A stretch of 64,000 nucleotides of DNA, from the NCBI GenBank assembly GCA_930367215.1, contig OV884058.1:108585802-108649801 (forward strand). Reading direction: 5' to 3'. Position 1 is the stretch's first letter. Every line of letters starts with the position of its first letter. The notes under the pieces were generated by a model. That model saw nothing but the letters and a program-made list of their open reading frames with translations. It was not told the DNA's origin and made no database searches. The stretch comes from Pollenia angustigena. Lineage: Eukaryota > Arthropoda > Insecta > Diptera > Polleniidae. The position numbers and the translations under genes are program-made. This document shows positions 22,518-34,914 of this stretch, one piece after another.

Positions 22518-22742
22518 TCCATAAAGATTTTAGAAAAACTAAAGATATTAAACCAAATAAAACTGTTAAACGTATAAGAATTATAGCAACATATGTATAT
22601 ATAAACCCACTGTTGTTTATAGTTGATGTGTTTTGTTTAAACTTTGATATTATTACAAGTGGAACTGTTGCTATAATTCTTATACGTTTAACAGTTTTAT
22701 TTGGTTTAATATCTTTAGTTTTTCTACAATCTTTATGGATGA
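22518..22742. repeat. 75-bp hairpin holding a duplication breakpoint
   Basis: Left arm 22,518-22,591 and right arm 22,668-22,742 are reverse complements with one mismatch seen (CATCCATAAAGATTTTAG versus GATTGTAG), separated by about 76 bases. The left boundary of the 5.56-kb tandem duplication falls in the left arm at about 22,568-22,571. Because the arms are inverted, both strands give nearly the same peptide (FIHKD-RKTKDIKPNK), which explains the paired open frames at 22,405-22,788 (-) and 22,472-22,753 (+). Confidence 0.9.
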
Positions 22743-22794
22743 AGACAACATAAAATTTTATTTTTTTGATTCTATTATATTTGAACAAATATTT

Positions 22795-23445
22795 AACGGA
22801 ATATGAAACGAAATTTTATGTTATCGATAAAATTTCTATGGATAATTTCTCGATAAAATACATTTTTTATAGAAAATATTTCGATAACAAAAAATTTCTA
22901 TTGAAAATTAATCGATAACTTAAGATTTCCACAGAAAATTTACCGACGGCATACAATTTCTTTAGAAAGTTTCCTGGTAATGTAAAATTTTATTTTAAAA
23001 TTTATGGATAACAAAAAAGTTCTATGAAAATTTTATCGACAACATAAAGTTTCCAAAGGAATTTTTTCGATAACATAAAGTTTCTTTAGTTTCTTAGGAA
23101 AATTTATCGAAACCATAAAATTCTTATCCTTATAAAGTTTTCTACATAAAATTTAAAATAACATAAATTTTCTATAGAAAATTTATCGATATCATAAAAT
23201 TTGAATATAAAATTTAAAAAATTTAAAATTTCTATAGAAATTCAATGCTATCGACAAAATTTCTGTAAAAAATAAATTGACAGCACAAATTCTATAGATA
23301 ATTTGATCTTTGTCTATAGAAAGTCAGTAGATAACATTAAATGTTTATGAAAACTATGTTGATGACATAAATTTACTATAGAAAATTATCGATAACATAT
23401 ATTTTTTTTAAAAAAACTTATCAGTTGCACAAAATTTCCTTCAAC
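22795..23445 (+). repeat. 31-bp ATCGAT satellite inside duplicated unit
   Basis: Units such as AAAATTTATCGATATCATAA and TTTCTATAGAAA, continuing into the first 1,267-bp repeat up to about 23,760. Repeated identically at 28,351-29,001. Confidence 0.8.
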
Positions 23446-24712
23446 AATGCATCGATCAAAACATTGTGTTATGAAATTTTTTTTCGAAAATTTATCGATA
23501 ACCTTTCATTCCTATGGATCATTTGTCGATAACTTTGATTTCCAATGGAAAATTTATTGAAGGCTTGAATAATCGATAAATTTTCTACGCTAACGATGAA
23601 TTTTTAAAGAAAAAAATTAATGCTTTCGATAAAGTTTACAAATAGAATATAAATATTTTTCTTTAAAAATAAAAAGCTATCGATAAATTTGCTATATGAA
23701 GTGAATACTATTGATAACTTTTCTTTTGAAAGGGGTTATATTAAAATTTTTCAATATCATTTGATATAGTGTCCATTTAATATACTTGCAAATTTTAGAA
23801 ATTTATCCATCAATTAGTTTCAACAACAATCAAACAGTTTTATTCAATTATTTTAACGTCAAAACAAATTTTGAATATTCCATCATCGCAAATGTTAAAA
23901 ATGAGTATTTTAATACTATTTGTTACGTTTTTGACACTAAATTTTGCATTTAAAAATACACATTTATTGGTGATAAAAATAAGCGAAAACTACTAAAGTA
24001 ACAACCGAAATAATTAAACAATCAACTTGAATATTTAATGCACAATGACAGAACATCAAATTTTATTAAATCGAGTTGTAGTAGAGTGCGTACTTTGGAG
24101 AATTGTGTTCAATTGCATATTTGGAAATTTTAGCACAGGGTGGCAAATTTTAAAAGCAATTTCGCTTTAAAATAATATGAATTAAACGCATTTGTTTAAA
24201 ACAAAGTAATTTCCAACAATTTTTATTTTAAATTTTATCAAATTTGAAAGCGCGCATTTTGCATAAAAAGTAGAAAATGAAAAATAGTGAAAACAAATCT
24301 TAAATAAAAAAACACGTCTGAAACAAATCCGACAAAATAACTCCTTCGTACACATGCACGAGACTAATCGAAATTTTATGCAATTGATATATAATATATA
24401 TGGCTGAAGCTTCCATATAACGATCTCTTACGAAAATTGATCTCAATTGTACAAATTATAGTATCGAAATAAAATTCGTTTAAAATTTATTTTGATCGTA
24501 TTACAATCATATTTACATCCTGTTTAGCTAAAGTTTGTAACGCATAAGCATTTTGGTCTTGGATCCATCTTTTAGTTTACAGATCGACTCAGTATCACTT
24601 TTTGAGTAGATTTAAAGATGTCCTTCTGTCTGTATAGTTGGCCGACTGTGTGCCTATGTTTATAAAACGGCACAAGCGGCACTTTTAACAATAATTGTAT
24701 GAAATTTTATAC
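23446..24712 (+). repeat. 1,267-bp tandem repeat R1
   Basis: Begins AATGCATCGATCAAAACATT and ends TTGTATGAAATTTTATAC, directly followed by an identical-looking second copy. The first ~300 bases are ATCGAT satellite, the remainder unique AT-rich sequence. Bases from about 24,525 to 24,660 (GCTAAAGTTTGTAACGCATA, then GATGTCCTTCTGTCTGTATA) resemble the GTCY-bearing part of mini-me-like elements. No coding potential seen. Confidence 0.95.
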
Positions 24713-25979
24713 AATGCATCGATCAAAACATTGTGTTATGAAATTTTTTTTCGAAAATTTATCGATAACCTTTCATTCCTATGGATCATTTGTCGATAAC
24801 TTTGATTTCCAATGGAAAATTTATTGAAGGCTTGAATAATCGATAAATTTTCTACGCTAACGATGAATTTTTAAAGAAAAAAATTAATGCTTTCGATAAA
24901 GTTTACAAATAGAATATAAATATTTTTCTTTAAAAATAAAAAGCTATCGATAAATTTGCTATATGAAGTGAATACTATTGATAACTTTTCTTTTGAAAGG
25001 GGTTATATTAAAATTTTTCAATATCATTTGATATAGTGTCCATTTAATATACTTGCAAATTTTAGAAATTTATCCATCAATTAGTTTCAACAACAATCAA
25101 ACAGTTTTATTCAATTATTTTAACGTCAAAACAAATTTTGAATATTCCATCATCGCAAATGTTAAAAATGAGTATTTTAATACTATTTGTTACGTTTTTG
25201 ACACTAAATTTTGCATTTAAAAATACACATTTATTGGTGATAAAAATAAGCGAAAACTACTAAAGTAACAACCGAAATAATTAAACAATCAACTTGAATA
25301 TTTAATGCACAATGACAGAACATCAAATTTTATTAAATCGAGTTGTAGTAGAGTGCGTACTTTGGAGAATTGTGTTCAATTGCATATTTGGAAATTTTAG
25401 CACAGGGTGGCAAATTTTAAAAGCAATTTCGCTTTAAAATAATATGAATTAAACGCATTTGTTTAAAACAAAGTAATTTCCAACAATTTTTATTTTAAAT
25501 TTTATCAAATTTGAAAGCGCGCATTTTGCATAAAAAGTAGAAAATGAAAAATAGTGAAAACAAATCTTAAATAAAAAAACACGTCTGAAACAAATCCGAC
25601 AAAATAACTCCTTCGTACACATGCACGAGACTAATCGAAATTTTATGCAATTGATATATAATATATATGGCTGAAGCTTCCATATAACGATCTCTTACGA
25701 AAATTGATCTCAATTGTACAAATTATAGTATCGAAATAAAATTCGTTTAAAATTTATTTTGATCGTATTACAATCATATTTACATCCTGTTTAGCTAAAG
25801 TTTGTAACGCATAAGCATTTTGGTCTTGGATCCATCTTTTAGTTTACAGATCGACTCAGTATCACTTTTTGAGTAGATTTAAAGATGTCCTTCTGTCTGT
25901 ATAGTTGGCCGACTGTGTGCCTATGTTTATAAAACGGCACAAGCGGCACTTTTAACAATAATTGTATGAAATTTTATAC
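24713..25979 (+). repeat. 1,267-bp tandem repeat R2
   Basis: Second copy of R1; I noticed no difference on reading. Its right end (GAAATTTTATAC) runs into GTAAGCTTTTACTGACC, which is unique to the end of the pair. Confidence 0.95.
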
Positions 25980-26095
25980 GTAAGCTTTTACTGACCTTCA
26001 TACTAGTCCTAATTAGCACAAATTTCCTTTTATCGCTAATCGAAGATAATTCAATGATATTCGATCATTAAAGCTGTCAATACATCACCTCTGAA

Positions 26096-26372
26096 ACTTA
26101 ACTGCGGTTACAACTGGCCAGTGGACTATTGGGAAACACGCCCAGAGGACCTACAACTTAGACTATTTGGTAGACAAAATCAATCTATCTCTGACACTGA
26201 TATCTTTGGCATCCACTCCCGATCAACTAACTCCGGTTGACTGAAGGAATAATGCTAACGGTCAAGCAATATATAGTGCGTCTGGAAGGTAGTGACACAT
26301 GGTAGCACAATGGGTACAACTGATTCCTAGACCGACGTGAGTCATGCTTGATTGCGGCTGCCAATATCACCT
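26096..26372 (+). mobile_element. Old LINE 3' fragment, copy in unit 1
   Basis: Related to the LINE at 18,250-18,897 but decayed. AACTGGCCAGTGGACTATTG and ACACGCCCAGAGG correspond to AACTGGCCACTGGCACGCCCAGAGG, and the tail ACGTGAGTCATGCTTGATTG, then CGGCTGCCAAT, corresponds to the 3' end of the other copy. The cysteine motif and much of the end of ORF2 are deleted. It predates the 5.56-kb duplication because the copy at 31,652 is the same. Confidence 0.75.
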
Positions 26373-26395
26373 TGCCTTATCTTATAACACAATTT

Positions 26396-28123
26396 TGTTC
26401 TTGTTTGATTACCTTAATTGGAAACAATGTTTAAAATTGCTCTGCAAACACTCACAAGTAATGATAGTGCCCACCTTGCCCCTATATTTATTTGCCTGTT
26501 TCTGTTAGTTTTCTGGGGGCCTTTCTAATTTGTTAGCAATTAACAAAATTGATTTTCAACAAAATTTAAAATTGATTTAATATTTGATTTGACATGACTT
26601 AATTTTTATCGCTGGATGTTTGAGTATTATTGTTCATGCAACATAATGCATGACACTATTGTATTGAATTGTGTTGCATTTACTAAACAGGTTGGTAGTT
26701 GTGGAAAATAGAAATTGCGAAAGATAAAATAAATTTAATTCAAATGATTGGTGCATTGGCAAACAGAGGAAGGGGAATTAAAAGTATAACACTGTTAATT
26801 TGAAAACAATTTATGCATTTTTTAGGGGCACAAATAACGAACAATTTTTCATATACATTTCGAGTAATCGATTCAAATTGTAAACGAATTTCAAATGTTA
26901 AAAGAAATGGTGTTTAGAATTGAGAAAGTAAAAAACATTATGTATAGAAATAAGGAACATTTGTAGAAAAAGCTATAAAGCACCGTTATTCGATTCAAAT
27001 AAAAGTTTAATTTTGTTTAATTCGAAGTCAGAAAAATAGATTCTCTGATGTAATGCAATGAAGAACCTATTGTTTCTACTACATATTACCAGGGACAGTG
27101 GATAGCAAAATTATATAGACTGACGCTTTATAAGCTTTAAAGATAAAAATGACTTTCTAGAATAAATAACTGTTAAATGAGATCAGTACACAGAGAATAA
27201 TAAAAATTGATTTCAATAAAAAAATTGTGATATAAAAAATTAATTATATTTGCACCAGTCAACAAATTAATAGTATCAATTAAATATAATGTTAAGTTAA
27301 CGTTTAATTCACGTGATTAAATTTTTTAATTAAAACTGATTTTATATTTGATTAATGGTTTAATTAAAAACAAAAAAAATGGCGAGTATTGTGTATCGTC
27401 TATATGTGTATATACTTAATTGCTTCCTGCCGAATGCTACTAGTCTTATCCATTTATAATGCAGAAGAAAATTACCTGAATATACTGCAGGCTACCGAAG
27501 AATGCGGAGAATAATCACTGGAATACTTCTATTTGACTTTAAGGTAATTGATTACTGGGGATTTAAGCTCATATAAGACGTGATATAACCATAACAAAAC
27601 TGTATTACCACCTCTGCATTACCAAATCGACATAAACATACCATACAAACCAATTCAATTTTGGTTTCTACGGTCATCGTAACGTTATGGTTAAGTCACG
27701 TCTAATTGGACCTTAAGAATAGTACTTTTTTGTCTATACAAAGACAAAAGATTCCAAGAAATAAAGCCCGATTCTTAAAAAAATGTTCATCTACTACTTG
27801 ACTGTCCCTCAGTTATCTACGAAATGCCTCATATTCGATTTTTGCTTATAATTCACTTCGTATCCATATTTTATAACGTAAAAATTGTTTATGCATTTTA
27901 AATAGACTTATGAAAGTTCATGACACTTACGAAAGCATCACTGTTGATATTTTAGTCTGTCTGTTCATCTGTCTGTCTACAAAATTGTTTACCTTAAAGT
28001 TTATAAAAATATTGTTGACACAAACAGTTTGTTCTACATATTTAAGCAGTTTTGCAAAGCTTGAAAAAAAATTGAAAAGCTGCTTAGATGTACAATTTAG
28101 TTTTTTACTAGTTTTTCTTAAAA
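26396..28123. other. AT-rich remainder of duplicated unit 1
   Basis: No supported gene. A GTCTGTCTGTTCATCTGTCT tract near 27,955 is a possible mini-me-type GTCY relic; it underlies the 90-codon open frame at 27,910-28,182, which is otherwise unremarkable. A region at about 27,195-27,375 is rich in TTAATTAAA. Confidence 0.5.
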
Positions 28124-28350
28124 AAACGTATAAGAATTATAGCAACATATGTATATATAAACCCACTGTTGTTTATAGTTGATGTGTTTTGTTTAAACTT
28201 TGATATTATTACAAGTGGAACTGTTGCTATAATTCTTATACGTTTAACAGTTTTATTTGGTTTAATATCTTTAGTTTTTCTACAATCTTTATGGATGAAG
28301 ACAACATAAAATTTTATTTTTTTGATTCTATTATATTTGAACAAATATTT

Positions 28351-29001
28351 AACGGAATATGAAACGAAATTTTATGTTATCGATAAAATTTCTATGGATA
28401 ATTTCTCGATAAAATACATTTTTTATAGAAAATATTTCGATAACAAAAAATTTCTATTGAAAATTAATCGATAACTTAAGATTTCCACAGAAAATTTACC
28501 GACGGCATACAATTTCTTTAGAAAGTTTCCTGGTAATGTAAAATTTTATTTTAAAATTTATGGATAACAAAAAAGTTCTATGAAAATTTTATCGACAACA
28601 TAAAGTTTCCAAAGGAATTTTTTCGATAACATAAAGTTTCTTTAGTTTCTTAGGAAAATTTATCGAAACCATAAAATTCTTATCCTTATAAAGTTTTCTA
28701 CATAAAATTTAAAATAACATAAATTTTCTATAGAAAATTTATCGATATCATAAAATTTGAATATAAAATTTAAAAAATTTAAAATTTCTATAGAAATTCA
28801 ATGCTATCGACAAAATTTCTGTAAAAAATAAATTGACAGCACAAATTCTATAGATAATTTGATCTTTGTCTATAGAAAGTCAGTAGATAACATTAAATGT
28901 TTATGAAAACTATGTTGATGACATAAATTTACTATAGAAAATTATCGATAACATATATTTTTTTTAAAAAAACTTATCAGTTGCACAAAATTTCCTTCAA
29001 C
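28351..29001 (+). repeat. 31-bp ATCGAT satellite, copy in unit 2
   Basis: Second copy of the satellite block at 22,795-23,445, shifted by 5,556 bases. Confidence 0.8.
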
Positions 29002-30268
29002 AATGCATCGATCAAAACATTGTGTTATGAAATTTTTTTTCGAAAATTTATCGATAACCTTTCATTCCTATGGATCATTTGTCGATAACTTTGATTTCCA
29101 ATGGAAAATTTATTGAAGGCTTGAATAATCGATAAATTTTCTACGCTAACGATGAATTTTTAAAGAAAAAAATTAATGCTTTCGATAAAGTTTACAAATA
29201 GAATATAAATATTTTTCTTTAAAAATAAAAAGCTATCGATAAATTTGCTATATGAAGTGAATACTATTGATAACTTTTCTTTTGAAAGGGGTTATATTAA
29301 AATTTTTCAATATCATTTGATATAGTGTCCATTTAATATACTTGCAAATTTTAGAAATTTATCCATCAATTAGTTTCAACAACAATCAAACAGTTTTATT
29401 CAATTATTTTAACGTCAAAACAAATTTTGAATATTCCATCATCGCAAATGTTAAAAATGAGTATTTTAATACTATTTGTTACGTTTTTGACACTAAATTT
29501 TGCATTTAAAAATACACATTTATTGGTGATAAAAATAAGCGAAAACTACTAAAGTAACAACCGAAATAATTAAACAATCAACTTGAATATTTAATGCACA
29601 ATGACAGAACATCAAATTTTATTAAATCGAGTTGTAGTAGAGTGCGTACTTTGGAGAATTGTGTTCAATTGCATATTTGGAAATTTTAGCACAGGGTGGC
29701 AAATTTTAAAAGCAATTTCGCTTTAAAATAATATGAATTAAACGCATTTGTTTAAAACAAAGTAATTTCCAACAATTTTTATTTTAAATTTTATCAAATT
29801 TGAAAGCGCGCATTTTGCATAAAAAGTAGAAAATGAAAAATAGTGAAAACAAATCTTAAATAAAAAAACACGTCTGAAACAAATCCGACAAAATAACTCC
29901 TTCGTACACATGCACGAGACTAATCGAAATTTTATGCAATTGATATATAATATATATGGCTGAAGCTTCCATATAACGATCTCTTACGAAAATTGATCTC
30001 AATTGTACAAATTATAGTATCGAAATAAAATTCGTTTAAAATTTATTTTGATCGTATTACAATCATATTTACATCCTGTTTAGCTAAAGTTTGTAACGCA
30101 TAAGCATTTTGGTCTTGGATCCATCTTTTAGTTTACAGATCGACTCAGTATCACTTTTTGAGTAGATTTAAAGATGTCCTTCTGTCTGTATAGTTGGCCG
30201 ACTGTGTGCCTATGTTTATAAAACGGCACAAGCGGCACTTTTAACAATAATTGTATGAAATTTTATAC
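29002..30268 (+). repeat. 1,267-bp tandem repeat R3
   Basis: Equivalent of R1 in duplication unit 2, starting AATGCATCGATCAAAACATT. Confidence 0.95.
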
Positions 30269-31535
30269 AATGCATCGATCAAAACATTGTGTTATGAAAT
30301 TTTTTTTCGAAAATTTATCGATAACCTTTCATTCCTATGGATCATTTGTCGATAACTTTGATTTCCAATGGAAAATTTATTGAAGGCTTGAATAATCGAT
30401 AAATTTTCTACGCTAACGATGAATTTTTAAAGAAAAAAATTAATGCTTTCGATAAAGTTTACAAATAGAATATAAATATTTTTCTTTAAAAATAAAAAGC
30501 TATCGATAAATTTGCTATATGAAGTGAATACTATTGATAACTTTTCTTTTGAAAGGGGTTATATTAAAATTTTTCAATATCATTTGATATAGTGTCCATT
30601 TAATATACTTGCAAATTTTAGAAATTTATCCATCAATTAGTTTCAACAACAATCAAACAGTTTTATTCAATTATTTTAACGTCAAAACAAATTTTGAATA
30701 TTCCATCATCGCAAATGTTAAAAATGAGTATTTTAATACTATTTGTTACGTTTTTGACACTAAATTTTGCATTTAAAAATACACATTTATTGGTGATAAA
30801 AATAAGCGAAAACTACTAAAGTAACAACCGAAATAATTAAACAATCAACTTGAATATTTAATGCACAATGACAGAACATCAAATTTTATTAAATCGAGTT
30901 GTAGTAGAGTGCGTACTTTGGAGAATTGTGTTCAATTGCATATTTGGAAATTTTAGCACAGGGTGGCAAATTTTAAAAGCAATTTCGCTTTAAAATAATA
31001 TGAATTAAACGCATTTGTTTAAAACAAAGTAATTTCCAACAATTTTTATTTTAAATTTTATCAAATTTGAAAGCGCGCATTTTGCATAAAAAGTAGAAAA
31101 TGAAAAATAGTGAAAACAAATCTTAAATAAAAAAACACGTCTGAAACAAATCCGACAAAATAACTCCTTCGTACACATGCACGAGACTAATCGAAATTTT
31201 ATGCAATTGATATATAATATATATGGCTGAAGCTTCCATATAACGATCTCTTACGAAAATTGATCTCAATTGTACAAATTATAGTATCGAAATAAAATTC
31301 GTTTAAAATTTATTTTGATCGTATTACAATCATATTTACATCCTGTTTAGCTAAAGTTTGTAACGCATAAGCATTTTGGTCTTGGATCCATCTTTTAGTT
31401 TACAGATCGACTCAGTATCACTTTTTGAGTAGATTTAAAGATGTCCTTCTGTCTGTATAGTTGGCCGACTGTGTGCCTATGTTTATAAAACGGCACAAGC
31501 GGCACTTTTAACAATAATTGTATGAAATTTTATAC
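30269..31535 (+). repeat. 1,267-bp tandem repeat R4
   Basis: Equivalent of R2 in duplication unit 2. The presence of an R pair in both 5.56-kb units means the 1,267-bp duplication came first and was then copied within the larger one. Confidence 0.95.
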
Positions 31536-31651
31536 GTAAGCTTTTACTGACCTTCATACTAGTCCTAATTAGCACAAATTTCCTTTTATCGCTAATCGAA
31601 GATAATTCAATGATATTCGATCATTAAAGCTGTCAATACATCACCTCTGAA

Positions 31652-31928
31652 ACTTAACTGCGGTTACAACTGGCCAGTGGACTATTGGGAAACACGCCCA
31701 GAGGACCTACAACTTAGACTATTTGGTAGACAAAATCAATCTATCTCTGACACTGATATCTTTGGCATCCACTCCCGATCAACTAACTCCGGTTGACTGA
31801 AGGAATAATGCTAACGGTCAAGCAATATATAGTGCGTCTGGAAGGTAGTGACACATGGTAGCACAATGGGTACAACTGATTCCTAGACCGACGTGAGTCA
31901 TGCTTGATTGCGGCTGCCAATATCACCT
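31652..31928 (+). mobile_element. Old LINE 3' fragment, copy in unit 2
   Basis: Second copy of the relic at 26,096-26,372, carried along by the tandem duplication rather than by retrotransposition. Confidence 0.75.
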
Positions 31929-31951
31929 TGCCTTATCTTATAACACAATTT

Positions 31952-33679
31952 TGTTCTTGTTTGATTACCTTAATTGGAAACAATGTTTAAAATTGCTCTG
32001 CAAACACTCACAAGTAATGATAGTGCCCACCTTGCCCCTATATTTATTTGCCTGTTTCTGTTAGTTTTCTGGGGGCCTTTCTAATTTGTTAGCAATTAAC
32101 AAAATTGATTTTCAACAAAATTTAAAATTGATTTAATATTTGATTTGACATGACTTAATTTTTATCGCTGGATGTTTGAGTATTATTGTTCATGCAACAT
32201 AATGCATGACACTATTGTATTGAATTGTGTTGCATTTACTAAACAGGTTGGTAGTTGTGGAAAATAGAAATTGCGAAAGATAAAATAAATTTAATTCAAA
32301 TGATTGGTGCATTGGCAAACAGAGGAAGGGGAATTAAAAGTATAACACTGTTAATTTGAAAACAATTTATGCATTTTTTAGGGGCACAAATAACGAACAA
32401 TTTTTCATATACATTTCGAGTAATCGATTCAAATTGTAAACGAATTTCAAATGTTAAAAGAAATGGTGTTTAGAATTGAGAAAGTAAAAAACATTATGTA
32501 TAGAAATAAGGAACATTTGTAGAAAAAGCTATAAAGCACCGTTATTCGATTCAAATAAAAGTTTAATTTTGTTTAATTCGAAGTCAGAAAAATAGATTCT
32601 CTGATGTAATGCAATGAAGAACCTATTGTTTCTACTACATATTACCAGGGACAGTGGATAGCAAAATTATATAGACTGACGCTTTATAAGCTTTAAAGAT
32701 AAAAATGACTTTCTAGAATAAATAACTGTTAAATGAGATCAGTACACAGAGAATAATAAAAATTGATTTCAATAAAAAAATTGTGATATAAAAAATTAAT
32801 TATATTTGCACCAGTCAACAAATTAATAGTATCAATTAAATATAATGTTAAGTTAACGTTTAATTCACGTGATTAAATTTTTTAATTAAAACTGATTTTA
32901 TATTTGATTAATGGTTTAATTAAAAACAAAAAAAATGGCGAGTATTGTGTATCGTCTATATGTGTATATACTTAATTGCTTCCTGCCGAATGCTACTAGT
33001 CTTATCCATTTATAATGCAGAAGAAAATTACCTGAATATACTGCAGGCTACCGAAGAATGCGGAGAATAATCACTGGAATACTTCTATTTGACTTTAAGG
33101 TAATTGATTACTGGGGATTTAAGCTCATATAAGACGTGATATAACCATAACAAAACTGTATTACCACCTCTGCATTACCAAATCGACATAAACATACCAT
33201 ACAAACCAATTCAATTTTGGTTTCTACGGTCATCGTAACGTTATGGTTAAGTCACGTCTAATTGGACCTTAAGAATAGTACTTTTTTGTCTATACAAAGA
33301 CAAAAGATTCCAAGAAATAAAGCCCGATTCTTAAAAAAATGTTCATCTACTACTTGACTGTCCCTCAGTTATCTACGAAATGCCTCATATTCGATTTTTG
33401 CTTATAATTCACTTCGTATCCATATTTTATAACGTAAAAATTGTTTATGCATTTTAAATAGACTTATGAAAGTTCATGACACTTACGAAAGCATCACTGT
33501 TGATATTTTAGTCTGTCTGTTCATCTGTCTGTCTACAAAATTGTTTACCTTAAAGTTTATAAAAATATTGTTGACACAAACAGTTTGTTCTACATATTTA
33601 AGCAGTTTTGCAAAGCTTGAAAAAAAATTGAAAAGCTGCTTAGATGTACAATTTAGTTTTTTACTAGTTTTTCTTAAAA
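31952..33679. other. AT-rich remainder of duplicated unit 2
   Basis: Copy of 26,396-28,123. The open frame at 33,466-33,816 is longer than its twin only because it reads out of the duplication into unique DNA. No gene is supported. Confidence 0.5.
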
Positions 33680-34472
33680 AAAACAAGTGGCAAGAATGTA
33701 CCAGAATCTATAAAGCAATAAAGAAAGAATGTCTAAAAGAAGCATCAACAAAAATATTTATCGTTAAAATGAGAGACATAAATCTTAACAACTTTTGGCA
33801 AAATGATTTCAAATAAATTATTTATAAAAAAAAAAAAACACCTCAAAAAGGTTGTTGGCACTAAAGAAATTTATCAATATTTAAAAAAAAAATATATGTA
33901 CGAATAAGAAAAATTATGGGAATTGCATGTAGAAACTATAATATTCGGTTCATCAGTCAGTAAGATTGTCTGTAAATGTAACCCTCAGCTACACAAAATT
34001 TTGATACATACTAAAAAATTATAGACCTAGACGACTTCTAAAAATGTTGGAATTTCGAATTTCATCATAATACCATTATTTATCAGAAGTTAGTGTTCAA
34101 ACAGAACTGAGTGTTAAGCTTCAGGCAAAATCCCTGAAGCCTATAATTAAAACGTCGGCAGTAACTTCCAATTCTCTCCCATTTTTATTTATTAGTACTT
34201 TATTTTCTTTTGCTTCTTATTTTCTGTTTACAAAATGTTTAAAATTAAAGAAAGTATGGTAGCATTGTTGGGAGGATAAGTGTCTATTTGTAAGAGTATT
34301 AGATAAAACGTTCTCAAAATAAAATTGATTTTGTTTCACAACGGCTTTCTACGATATATTTTTATGTCAATTTGTATGGAAAATATGGTCTCGACGCAGT
34401 TCTTTTGGATCACTTACATATATTTAAAAGCACTAGCCGAATTCGCAAGATTGTCTTTGCGGGGAGTGGGCT
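33680..34472. other. Unique AT-rich spacer right of the duplication
   Basis: Nothing recognised. An A-rich run follows at about 33,825. This is the sequence that originally followed the single unit. Confidence 0.4.
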
Positions 34473-34914
34473 ACACGCAGAGAAAAAATATGGTTGGGCA
34501 TGGTTACGGCAACAACACTATGTTTAATGTAACAATATATTGTTGTCGTACACAAATAATTGTTATTTTTATTTAATATCAACAATATTATAGTTACTGT
34601 AAACATATCAATGTTTATCGCAATTATGAATTTGAGTATTGTTGACCGAAAAATAATTATTTTTCTAACAACTTAATTATGATAACTTTCTAAACATATT
34701 ATATTTCTCACAACCATATCATGATATTTAATTGCCATAACATGATAACTTTCTATACATTTATCATATTATGTTAAAGATGCAATCAAACTATTTTTAC
34801 TCTAATCATATTATGTTAGCGCCATTTGTAAAATAATTTTGAAGAAGTTGTGTCGTTTTTTTATTTGTGAGCGGTTAAACAATTAAAAGATAAAATTCCA
34901 TAAATAAAATTAAA

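Larger units (their letters stand above)
22568..28123 (+). repeat. 5,556-bp tandem duplication, unit 1
   Basis: Everything from the hairpin arm (CGTATAAGAATTATAGCAAC at 22,571) to TTTTTCTTAAAAAA at about 28,123 reappears immediately downstream, shifted by exactly 5,556 bases at every landmark I checked. These include the four 1,267-bp repeat starts, the LINE relic and the GTCTGTCTGTTCATCTGTCT tract. Contents in order: right part of the hairpin, ATCGAT satellite, two 1,267-bp repeats, a LINE relic and AT-rich spacer. Breakpoints share a short AAAC/A-run microhomology. Confidence 0.95.
28124..33679 (+). repeat. 5,556-bp tandem duplication, unit 2
   Basis: Direct repeat of 22,568-28,123. It starts in the middle of the hairpin arm (CGTATAAGAATTATAGCAAC at 28,127), so the hairpin's left arm is reduced to about 21 bases in this copy. 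It ends with TTTTTCTTAAAAAAAA before AAGTGGCAAGAATG at 33,684. By eye it shows no base differences from unit 1 apart from the A-run length at the junction. Either a recent event, gene conversion or an assembly duplication. Confidence 0.95.

Noticed and set aside
22405..22788. Paired long frames on both strands (127 and 93 codons)
   Set aside because: They share peptide sequence only because they read the two arms of one hairpin; not two genes.
27910..33816. Frames starting MKVHDTYES at 27,910 and 33,466
   Set aside because: Copies of the same repeat-derived frame in the tandem duplication, spanning a GTCTGTCTG tract; no protein motif.
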